Assembly: GCF_032854445.1 (NCBI RefSeq)
Contig: NC_088295.1
Span: 55,349,249 to 55,413,248 of the forward strand
Length of the DNA: 64,000 nt
Origin: Liolophura sinensis
Taxonomy: Eukaryota; Mollusca; Polyplacophora; Chitonida; Chitonidae
Direction: 5' to 3'
The notes under the pieces were generated by a model. It worked only from the letters and a program-made list of their open reading frames with translations. It had not been told where the DNA came from and made no database searches. The number at the start of each line of letters is the position of its first letter. Within the stretch, counting starts at the first letter, position 1. Position numbers and translations under genes: made by a program. Shown piece after piece: positions 37,801-49,800 of this stretch.

Positions 37801-40800
37801 CTTCAAGTTGGGGGGATTTACTTCAGATGGTGAAGTAAAGTCAATCCAAAGTATCAAATTCAAAGAAAAATCACCTAACTTATTCAATGTGTCACTACGT
37901 GAGAAATGCTACTCTCCAAACTCAACAAACGGAGACAATTTCACAACGCACAAAAAAACTGTGTCTACAAAAATCAAGTTGATATCTTCACTGAAATTCC
38001 AGATCAGTGTTTTTAAGGTATCAACAGTACACAGCTGTTTGTCAAAGTCACGAAATTCAAATCTGATGGTAGGCCAATAAAAATAAAGGTACACATGACA
38101 CTGGAACTTTGACAAGCACACAAAGTATACGTTTCAGAAAGTACTTACCTGAATTAGTAGTGGCTGTTGTTGTTGATGGCTTGACCTCCTCACCACTTTG
38201 CGCTGTGCAGTTGAGGGGTGCACTGGTAGAGGGTACACTGGTCGGAGGACCAGAGACTTGGAGGCCCTGTGAGGCGGGCACCGGGGCCGAGGCAGGCGTA
38301 GTCGGGGCACTAGTGTGGGCTGATCCAGCTGTATGCTCTATAGGGCCAGACTGACCCATACTGGAAGCTGGGTTAGCACTATTCTGGGGTTTGCTGTCTG
38401 CCGATAGAGGTGGCGTAGGTCCTGAACCACTGGAACTTGAAGAGCACATTTTCCCCGAGCCCATGGACGAAACGCCCGAATCCGAGGACACTGAATTAAC
38501 ACTAGAAGCCACTGAACTGTTTGACATGCTGGTATTGGGTATGCCACTGCCTGGCGGGTTGGAGGACATGATTCCAGCACTCATATTGGCCATATTGGAC
38601 AAAGGGTTACTAGAGTTTGTGGGAAAACCTGAGTGGTGGGGCATACCTACATTAGGCATGTGTGAGGAGTGTGAAGGCATATTCGACACCCCGGGCATGC
38701 CTGAATGAGGTGTGGAAGTGTTGGGCATGCTCATATTGGGCATGTTAGAGTTTGGCATATTCACTGATGATGACATGGTAGAATGGGGCATCATGGGCAT
38801 ACCTGAACTGCTGGACATGCCCCCAGCCTCGGACCATTGAAATTGGGCATCTGGTTCATAGAACTAGGCACTGGAGATTGAGACATGGAGTTAGCATTTG
38901 GCTCATAGGCTGGGAGTTCGACATTTGATTCATTCCGGGATAGCCTCCTGTCATAGAGTCATGTGGCCCAATGGAACCCATCTGGTTCATGGTCTGGGGC
39001 GTGTACATCCTCTGGTGGTTGGTCATGGGGGTGGGTACTGGGCCGTACGCTCGGCTGTGGACGATTGACCGCAGAGTTGGCTGCAGCCAGCATGGCCGCC
39101 TGGGCAGCAGCCTGAGCACCTTTAGCTGAAGTGGGCGGGCCCACCTGGCTGCTCATGTTCGGTAAGCCACTATTCATCGGCGGTCCCATAGAGTTCATTC
39201 CCATGGCCGAGTTTGTGCCCGGGGTCGAGTGACTGTTCGACGTGTTAAAATTCCCATACTGGTTACCCATTCCCATGTGCATATTATTTCCCTGGTTGAA
39301 GGAATTGGAATAGCCAGAATTGGGCATGTTAGGCATATTGGGCATGTTCCTGTTCATATTGCCGTACATGGAGCTGGCCGGGGGCATCTGACTGGGTCCA
39401 TTGAAGCTGTTCTGGTGGGGACCACCATAGCCCTGCATGCCTGAACCAGGACCTGGGCCTGGACCAGGACCAGGACCTGCCTGACGAGGATAGTTACCTG
39501 TGAAACAAACAGACACATCAGTAACAATACTACTTCATCAACTATCAAATGAAAATCCTATTACTAAAAAGGAAAACATTACATGCAGATAATAATTTTC
39601 TTCAGTTAGTGCTGGCGACATGAATAATTCAATGAGTTTGTAGTCCACTTTGTGATGTGTTTGTCTTAGTATACTTCACACAATACAGAGAATGAAACTC
39701 TCAAAAAATTATATACTGAACAGACTAACAAAAAAAAAATCAGAAATGCTTCCTCAAAACACCTAGCAGAATATCATGATGAGCTCCACCATCTTAATAA
39801 AGTCATTAACATTCCTGTGCTGCAATACAGAGGTCACTTTCACAACACTTTGTAAGTCACATTTCTCCTGACCTTTTTCCGTAAAAAGTTTATAGTGCCA
39901 TAAGGAGACGTCATTTACAAGAAAAGTTGTGAAAAATTGATTTATGCAGTTTTGTGAAAGTGGCCATGTATCAACGGTTGTAATGCACAATATCACTTTC
40001 ATCATCATACGACAGAAAAATTGTTAAGTATGACGTCAAACCCCAAACACTCACAATATCTCTTGCCTTTTGTCATGCCAAACATACCTTGATGGAACTG
40101 TGAGTTATATTGAGGAAAATGCCCCATCTGGCCCNNNNNNNNNNNNNNNNNNNNNNNNNNNNNNNNNNNNNNNNNNNNNNNNNNNNNNNNNNNNNNNNNN
40201 NNNNNNNNNNNNNNNNNNNNNNNNNNNNNNNNNNNNNNNNNNNNNNNNNNNNNNNNNNNNNNNNNNNNNNNNNNNNNNNNNNNNNNNNNNNNNNNNNNNN
40301 NNNNNNNNNNNNNNNNNNNNNNNNNNNNNNNNNNCACTCATTCCTCAGTGAGAGTTCTAAGTCAATTACGCTTTTCTCATTAGCACATGCCTATTTCCAA
40401 TGTTGAATAATCATGTTTCATAGTCACTTCTTTTATTCCTAAAAGTTGAATCAAACTTGAACATCTCTTTCAAGCAGCTAACAGTACAGTATCCTTCATA
40501 CCAATATTACTGCATAGTCTTTCACCCAATTACTGTAAATCTGTAACACACCTTTTGGACGTCTAAAGCACTTTTCCCAGTGAAATTTATGCACACAATT
40601 ACTCAAAGTTAAATACAAAGTAAAAATGATCTCATTGTGTAGCTAAAGATCTAGGGGTCATTAAACTGGGCAAATTATTACAAACCCAGGAGTTCTTCTG
40701 GAATGCTTAAAAAATACTGATTGCAGCATAAGTTGAAAAAGTATTTTATGTCTACAGAAGAAGTGTTAAGACAAAAAGTGAGCAGATTCGGATCTGCTTT

Positions 40801-43800
40801 ATCCTACCTGGTGAGGGTGCTCGAGCCCGGTTCTTACTTTCCCTTTTCTGCTGGAGCGCAGCCTCCATTTGGGCCAGGATAGGGGCAGGATCAATCCCCC
40901 CCTTGTCGAATTTACACTCGTAAGAAAACAGGTATTTGATGTAATTTTTCTTCAGCGTAAAGGCAGCACTAGCAGAGGCCCCAATGTTCACCACACCACA
41001 GATTTCTTTCCACTTTTTTGTTTTCGTCACCTGAAAGTCGCACATTTCAACAGAATCATAATGAGATATTAAGTTTTGGAGCTGAAAAAAAATCACGCAA
41101 AATGATTTTCTTAGTCATGGACAAATTTTAGATGAAATACAGATATGTCTTAAATTATTCTACTGTACAAATTTACAAATACACAACCTTTATGAGGACT
41201 TACCTCTACCATCCCTCCTTTCTCTCTCACTTGTAAATACAATTTGTACAAGTCTAATGGCTGCTTGCTAATAGAAGGCATGGCAGTCACAGGGTTTCCT
41301 TTTTCCTCTAAATACTGGAATAATTTTTCCAGGAAGGGACGCCTGTTGGGCTCATCTCCCATTTCAAACAGCTTACTCAGGTCAGGCGTGCTGGACTTCT
41401 GAAATCACAGTGCACAAAAATCACAGGTTAAAAACACGGTCACAGATCTGTTACAAATTTAAAACATTTCAACATAAATATGTTGAACTAGCCTTTCTGG
41501 CATGATGTGAACTTCTACATCTCCATCCATTACCAATTTGATCAGCAATTAAACATGCAGCACGTAGATACACTCATCTGTAAGAGAAGAGTGTATCACC
41601 TGTACAGCGACTGTACACTGTGTTTTTTTAAACGAATTTATCATACATACAGTAATACAGATGGTTTTTTAAAGATACAAATGTCATCAGTGTTTAAGAA
41701 GATCACCCACTTACCACTGCCATGTAAGCAACCCACTATGAACCAAATAAAAATGCCAATTAAATATAAATAAATCACTACATTGTTAGGTCCTTCATAC
41801 AGGTGTGCTATCCAATAATCCTGTTCAAAGTATTTCCATGTTCCCTTGGTTTTTCCACCATTTATCAGTAATATGAAATCATCAAAAAACAGTGAACAAT
41901 AACAATATTAACAATTCATGCAAAACAAAATAAAATGGGTGACAAACAAAACCTTCAAACATATGCTTGGTGCAACTAGAATGTGAGCACGACTGCTCTC
42001 GATTAAAGATCAGTATCATACCCTTGATAATGTAGTGGTAATGCCAAATTAATGGAGTGAAAAACCATGCACCAAAACTAGCTGGTTATTAAATCATTCT
42101 GAATGTTTCCTCATTAAGCTCGTGAAAGTACCAACATAGGCATGCAATAAAACACGATACATCAACGTACATATTCCTGTACACGACTGAGAGCAAGGAA
42201 TTCCAACTGCCACCAGGGGTGGTAATCCAGAAAATTCTCAAAATACATGTACATGTTTTAGATTTACTATATTTGCCATAAAAATGTTGCCCATAAATCT
42301 ATAATTTTAAAGCCAAATATATTACATTAGGTTATATTTTTCCCCTAGAATATCACTCTACCTTCTGAACAAACCTCAAGATACCTACTTAAAACTCTCA
42401 GAATCTGGTAAAATGAGCAACTTAGCCATGGACTAAATTTACAGTCAAATACAGTCGGCTCAGAGTTACCTTTCCTTTCCTACAGACCTATCAGTTATAT
42501 CACAAGTCCTGTTTAACTGACGATAAACAGCGAGAACAGATGCACCAATAAAAATATATACCGTTTTCACAATTTGGAACACATTTGACATATGTTGACT
42601 GGCATCCTGTGGGAAAAGGGGCCAAAAACTGGGGATAGACTGGAGAATGAAGGCGGTTAAAGTCTAAAAGAAGGATTTGAACAGGTTAAATGCAGTGGCA
42701 ATGGTTTGAGTCAGCAAAGTCAGTAAGTTCAGTCATTCATTCGAGTACTCCATCTTCCAGTTGTTTATTGACTACCATGGTTAATACCCAGTAACAAAGC
42801 AGTGTTTAAAATACTTTAATCCATATTACAAAGAATCACCAAAGCACAATACTTATACCGTACTACACCAACAGCCATACCAGCAAACAGTGAATGAGAC
42901 AGACAATAATAACCCGGGTGGGTGGAGTGATGGGACAGGGAAGGCTGGCGTGGACGGAGCGAGTGGACAGGGCATAGGACCAAGGGGGTCAGGCCTCCTC
43001 CCTTCCCCAGGGAATGAGGGTGTGAGGGGTAAGGGTGGAGGGATACGGGAGTTAGGGCTGTATGGGGCACACATGGATGGAAGCATGCAAGCCAGTGATA
43101 CCCATGAAGTTTGGACCCAAGAAAAGGGGAGACAACCCCTGCCCCTTCTCCAGCCCACCGCGTCAACAGGACAAATATTGAACCCCAGTGTCACAGTACT
43201 GTGCTTACATACGGTACACCACCAACCAATGACTGGCAAGGTGCCACACCATATCAACTGTGACCACCAGACCACGGACACGCGACAAAACTAGACCAAC
43301 CCCACCGGAGAGAGGACCAGCCCTGTGGTTAGTCCCACTTACTGGTGTGCCAGGCCAACTGGGGCTGCTAATGTTGTCAAATTCCTCATGAAAGGACGAC
43401 ACACTCGCGGTGCCTGGCGACGGGGCTATGCCAACAGGGGTTTGTGGCAGGCTTACACTCTCCTATGGAACAAATACACACAAAGTTTACACCAACTCAC
43501 TTTGAGAAGATCGGGACTCAAAGAGGGAAAAAAAACAAAAAACAATTATCAGGATCCCAATAGTGTTCATGAAACCTGTACTTTCCACTTAAGAATGTGT
43601 CGCAGGCAAACTTCAGTGTATAATGAACTGTAATCTTCCAATGATCCGCATGCCTGACTATAAGCATCTAACAAAGTCACGCAGCTGCTTACAGCCAATG
43701 ATAAGTCATCTTATACTACTGCCATTCAGAACTCTAGAATCTAGTGAACAGAACAAATGCAGATAAGAAAACTAAAAAATAGACATCAAATTGTCAGTGG

Positions 43801-46800
43801 CATGCCTGAAACATAAAGGATTAATCCTTGTCGGGCAGTGCGCCGTGAGTTCTTCAGAGAAAAACAAGGACAGCATTTAAGACACAGGCAAATGAGACTA
43901 ATCTAAAGTTCAAGTCAACTGAAAAACAAAACCACATCAAAGGGCCAGCAGCACATCTGCCACGAGGAGTAGTCTCCCCTGCATCCCTTCAGCCTCAACC
44001 CTGGCATTCTGTCCTCTCCAGCAGCCCTGTTGTTGGCTCTTCACAAAGTACCAGCATTCTCAATTCTAGCAAGATACAGAACAGAGCCTGATATCCCCAG
44101 TACAGAGATATTAAAACACGGGATATATGGAGAAGTTACAGAGAGAGAAAATCGTCTACTGAACACATTCACATGCATGTGCCAGAAGTCAACAATTTAT
44201 CTAGGCTATGAACAGGGTTAGACGACAAATCTGAAGAAAAACTAAACTTCTGTGGATCTTCGTCCCTTTACCTTTTTCTTTTTGTCCGGCGTATCTTCTA
44301 CGACAGCTGGTGTACACACAACGGGCAAGTTGACCATGTTTTCTGAGTGAGCATCTGTACTGCTGCTATTGCTGTTCTCAGCAATGCTCGTCACTGGGCT
44401 GGTTATACTCTGTGTCACCACGGTTGAGGTAGTTACTACAACAACAACGCTCAACTTATAACTAATACACATGCATATATAATGTACCTATACTTGGTGT
44501 TAATTAACTTACTTGACTAGTTTTTTTATGACTTTCTTGGGAATGTTTCATGTAAATGCAAATGACCTAAAATTTTGTCAATGGCCAGATTGCTCATGTT
44601 GTCCATAAGTTCTATTGATCTTAAAAAGACTTATTTGAAAGTTGGGATATCCTTCTGGAAAAACCCCCGAGAGGTAATATTTTGTGACATTTATTTGCTC
44701 TAAAATTTATTAGGGTAAAATTTCAGACCATATACAACATATCACAACAATCATTTTCATGGGTGGCAGAAACTAGGCGGAAGCCCTGGGCAAACTACCA
44801 CACATCCTTCGTGCTTGTATACATCTGAATGATGAATCCTCTGATTCACAAAGGCACAACTGGGAGAATGAAAACTGGGGCCAAACCTTCATTGATAAAA
44901 AGGGCTACTGGGAACCTTTCACCATCCAAAGGCCTAATATTTTGGGCATTTCACATGATAAAATCAGAAGACAGAGTTGATTTTCTATCCTTTTGATCCT
45001 CATGTTTTTTATGATTGTTTTTTAAGGCAATTTCTGGATAGAGTATACAACAATATCATTCACGAACAGTTACATGGATTTGTTTGTATAACTATAAGAA
45101 TTCAGTTCCATACACATCAGTCTAACAAATGTGAAGAATTCTATGGGTTAATGGTGAATATAGGACTAATGTGTCAATCTGTCCAGAGATGAAATTGACA
45201 ACTTGCATGCAAAATTCATTAAATTTCCCAGGAAATTTTCTGAACCTTCATTGTCTAACAGCCAATACAGACTTTAGTTGGATTTTAGTTTGGGACTAGC
45301 TTTAAGTTTTTTTTTTTTTTTTTTTTGGGGGGGGGGGGGGGGGGGATCCTTCAAGTTGGGGGGATGTACTTCAAATGAACTAAAGTCAATCTAAAGTATC
45401 AAATTCAAAGAAAAATCACCCAACTTATTCAATGTGTTACAACGTGAGAAATGCTACTCTCCAAGCTCAACAAACGGAGACAATTTCACAAAAAAACTGT
45501 GTCTACAAATATCAAGTTGATATCTTCACTGAAATTCCAGATCAGTGTTTTAAGGTATCAGGACTACACAGCTGTTTGTGAAAGTCATTGAAATTCAAAT
45601 CTGATGGTAGGCCAATAATAATAAAGGTACACATGACACTGGAACTTTGACAAGCACACAAAGTATACGTTTCAGAAAGTACCTACCTGAATTAGTAGTG
45701 GCTGTTGTTGTTGATGGCTTGACCTCCTCACCACTTTGCGCTGTACAGTTGAGGGGTGCACTGGTAGAGGGTACACTGGTCGGAGGACCAGAGACTTGGA
45801 GGCCCTGTGAGGCGGGCACCGGGGCCGAGGCAGGCGTAGTCGGGGCACTAGTGTGGGCTGATCCAGCTGTATGCTCTATAGGGCCAGACTGACCCATACT
45901 GGAAGCTGGGTTAGCACTATTCTGGGGTTTGCTGTCTGCCGATAGAGGTGGCGTAGGTCCTGAACCACTGGAACTTGAAGAGCACATTTTCCCCGAGCCC
46001 ATGGATGAAACGCCCGAATCCGAGGACACTGAATTAACACTAGAAGCCACTGAACTGTTTGACATGCTGGTATTGGGTATGCCACTGCCTGGCGGGTTGG
46101 AGGACATGATTCCAGCACTCATATTGGCCATATTGGACAAAGGGTTACTAGAGTTTGTGGGAAAACCTGAGTGGTGGGGCATACCTACATTAGGCATGTG
46201 TGAGGAGTGTGAAGGCATATTCGACACCCCGGGCATGCCTGAATGAGGTGTGGAAGTGTTGGGCATGCTCATATTGGGCATGTTAGAGTTTGGCATATTC
46301 ACTGATGATGACATGGTAGAATGGGGCATCATGGGCATACCTGAACTGCTGGACATGCCCCCAGCCTCGGACATTGAATTGGGCATCTGGTTCATAGAAC
46401 TAGGCACTGGAGATTGAGACATGGAGTTAGGCATTTGGCTCATAGGCTGGGAGTTCGACATTTGATTCATACCGGGATAGCCTCCTGTCATAGAGTTCAT
46501 GTGGCCCATGGAACCCATCTGGTTCATGGTCTGGGGCGTGTACATCCTCTGGTGGTTGGTCATGGGGGTGGTACTGGGCCGTACACTCGGCTGTGGACGA
46601 TTGACCGCAGAGTTGGCTGCAGCCAGCATGGCCGCCTGGGCAGCAGCCTGAGCACCTTTAGCTGAAGTGGGCGGGCCACCTGGGCTGCTCATGTTCGGTA
46701 TGCCACTATTCATCGGCGGTCCCATAGAGTTCATTCCCATGGCCGAGTTTGTGCCCGGGGTCGAGTGACTGTTCGACGTGTTAAAATTCCCATACTGGTT

Positions 46801-49800
46801 ACCCATTCCCATGTGCATATTATTTCCCTGGTTGAAGGAATTGGAATAGCCAGAATTGGGCATGTTAGGCATATTGGGCATGTTCCTGTTCATATTGCCA
46901 TACATGGAGCTGGCCGGGGGCATCTGACTGGGTCCATTGAAGCTGTTCTGGTGGGGACCACCATAGCCCTGCATGCCTGAACCAGGACCTGGGCCTGGAC
47001 CAGGACCAGGACCTGCCTGACGAGGATAGTTACCTGTGAAACAAACAGACACATCAGTAACAATACTACTTCATCAACTATCAAATGAAAATCCTATTAC
47101 TAAAAAGAAAACATTACATGCAGATAATAATTTTCTTCAGTTAGTGCTGGCGACATGAATAATTCAATGAGTTTGTTGTCCACTTTGTGATGTGTTTGTC
47201 TTAGTATGCTACACAATATACAGAGAATGAAACTCTCAAAAAAATTATATACTGAACAGAAAAAAAACAAAAAAAAATCAGAAATGCTTCCTCAAAACAC
47301 CTAGCAGAATATCATGATGAGCTCCACCATCTTAATAAAGTCATTAACATTCCTGTGCTGCAATACAGAGGTCACTTTCACAACACTTTGTAAGTCACAT
47401 TTCTCCTGACTTTTTTTCGTAAAAAGTTTATAGTGCCATAAGGAGACGTCATTTACAAGAAAAGTTGTGAAAAATGGATTTATGCAGTTTTGTGAAAGTG
47501 GCCCATGTATCACGGTTGTAATGCACAATATCTCTTTCATCATCATACGACAGAAAAATTGTTAAGTATGACGTCAAACCCCAAGCACTCACAATATCTC
47601 TTGCCTTTTGTCATGCCAAACATACCTTGATGGAACTGTGAGTTATATTGAGGAAAATGCCCCATCTGGCCCATTTGAGAGCCCATTTGTGGGCCACTGC
47701 CCATTTTGTTCCCTGCACCATACCCCATCTGATTGGGGCCCAATGGTGGGGGCATCATTTGTTGATTGTAACCTGGAGGTAACAGAATTCAATTTGCAAT
47801 TTAAAAAGTTTGTGTCGGATAAATATAAATTTTTAGCAGGGTATTATTATGGAGAATAGAAACATTACATGTGATATTCACTTGTAGCAACTTTTAATAA
47901 ATTTTGTCACCCAATTACAAGGAGCTCGTGCATACACATGCTACATTGACAACATCAGAAACTTGAAATCACACACAGAGGCCAAATCACAGCTAAAAGA
48001 CTTCAAAATACGTACTTGGAACTCATACCTGAAAAACATTATGTTTATATTCAATTTAAAAATTAAGCCAATTATTCTTACAAAATTAACACTCATGTCA
48101 CTGACAAACTCCTGTTGTATATCGATGAGCTGTCTGAGCTAATCTTTTCTTCAGAGTAAATGAACGCTGAGTAGAATTTGTAAGCATGATTTGATTAAAG
48201 AACTACTTACTAGTAGGCATGGGTGACTGATTACTGCTCATGCGACTCTGTCCATCTAGCTGTCTGGAAGGAGGGCGTGGCGGCATAGGACTGCCAGTCT
48301 GTGTGCCTGAGACAACAACAAAATTTATTCATTTCATTTGCTGATACACAAGAGCTTTTCACTTAATCAATGGCAGTCAGTTTTACAGGAATGAAAAAAA
48401 AAAAGAATAGCCTGTGATAAAACACTCAATAACCAAAACATATTACCAGTAAACAACAACCATTACCATAGGTCAGTGTAACACTATCAAACAATTTTTT
48501 TCCTTTAATTTCAAGGAAAACATCACCTACCCTTCTTGAAATATCCCTTAAACAAAAGTGGGACAGATGGACGTAAAACTAACGAGAGAAGAGATCAGCC
48601 AAGCTCACAGACAGAAAAACAAAGGTGAAGGTCAAGTTAACAAAAAGTCTTCAAAGAGATCAGGTCAGGAACCAGTGGTTTAAAAATATATTAAAGTTAA
48701 GTCAGGTTTAAATCTTAATACCAGTCTCATCCTAATCCAAAGTAAATGGCACTTCAGTCTAGATTAATGTTAATACTGGGCTTAAGTCCTAATACAATTT
48801 TGAACAACTTGGCACAGATTCCCCCACACCATAATTAATACAGTTCCTCAACAACTTCAAATACTACTTGAATTACTCTTCAATTTGACGACTCCCTTGC
48901 ACACATGTACATGTTATGCATATATGTGAACAGTGCAATTTCTGGCTGAGTAGACATCAAATAAACAACAATCAGCTGCAGCTATGCAGCTACGATAGCT
49001 GGTTTTTTGCATGTCGGTGGGACAAATTTTGTCATCCTAACTTTTAACCTGGACCTCCTACCTTTTAATATGAGCAATTCACTCACAGCTATTGTAATTG
49101 CTGTACATCGCATTCTGATATATCTCAAAAGCCTTCTTTTCCACGAATGAGTTTAATCACAGGTCCCTCCAGTTACAATTTCTACATGAACCTATTTTTT
49201 GTACTGACACGAGAATTCATTTTCTGGGTTGCCCAACATTATGTGTGTGCTCAGTCACTTTTTAACAATGTCAAAATTGAAGTTAACGCAGCTGTAAAAT
49301 TGATCACAAAAGGAGAAAATCTCAACAGAAATTTCTTTACCATAAAACCTTAACCCAGGTATCTAACCTAAAGCATTTATTTATTTGATTGGTGCTTACA
49401 CAACGACGACCAACATTACGATGGGAGGAAACCAGGCAGAGCCCAATGGAAACCCACATCCATCCACAGCTTCTAACCTAGATTAAACAGAGATTGTAAA
49501 ATCAAATCCATAGTAAATGAATATTCTTATGAATATCCCTTCAGTTCAGGTCTTAGCTTTGAATATTAAATATAAATATAAATAAATCAAACAAGGATTT
49601 CCTCATGTCACATGTAGTATATGCCCTAATGTTACTTCCTTCTATGATATGAACATTTATCACAATTCCCACAAGGCTTGTTTGAAAGCTGTCCTGCGTG
49701 GGACAGGAACCCTTAGTTCCTCAGGAGGTATATCTGCATTGGTGCAGTTCTCGGCTACTATGACTATAAAACATTATAACACATCCGCTCCTCAAGTCAG

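Larger units (their letters stand above)
32804..40134. repeat. Left copy of the ~7.3-kb direct duplication (probable unmerged allele)
   Basis: Matches 40335-47672 almost base for base, at an offset of 7530-7538. Only a handful of substitutions are visible from 33.2 to 37.4 kb; more SNPs and indels occur at 37.45-38.1 kb and in the coding indels at 38.8-39.2 kb. It starts in intron sequence and ends within an exon exactly where the N run begins. Allelic contig overlap explains this better than a real duplication. Confidence 0.93.
40335..47672. repeat. Right copy of the ~7.3-kb direct duplication (intact exons)
   Basis: Begins directly after the N run with intron sequence equal to 32804 onward (one base shorter at the start) and continues without a break into unique ARID1 sequence past 47672. 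All exons have intact frames and splice sites, so this copy is the better representative of the locus. Confidence 0.93.

Noticed and set aside
38391-38708. 105-codon + strand open frame, repeated at 45929-46246
   Set aside because: Antisense of the large ARID1 exon, present in both copies for that reason only.
33278-41398. A true tandem duplication giving ARID1 two ARID domains
   Set aside because: The left copy is cut by the gap mid-exon and has frameshifts, and a transcript using both copies would repeat domains not seen twice in this family. Overlapping allelic contigs explain it more simply.
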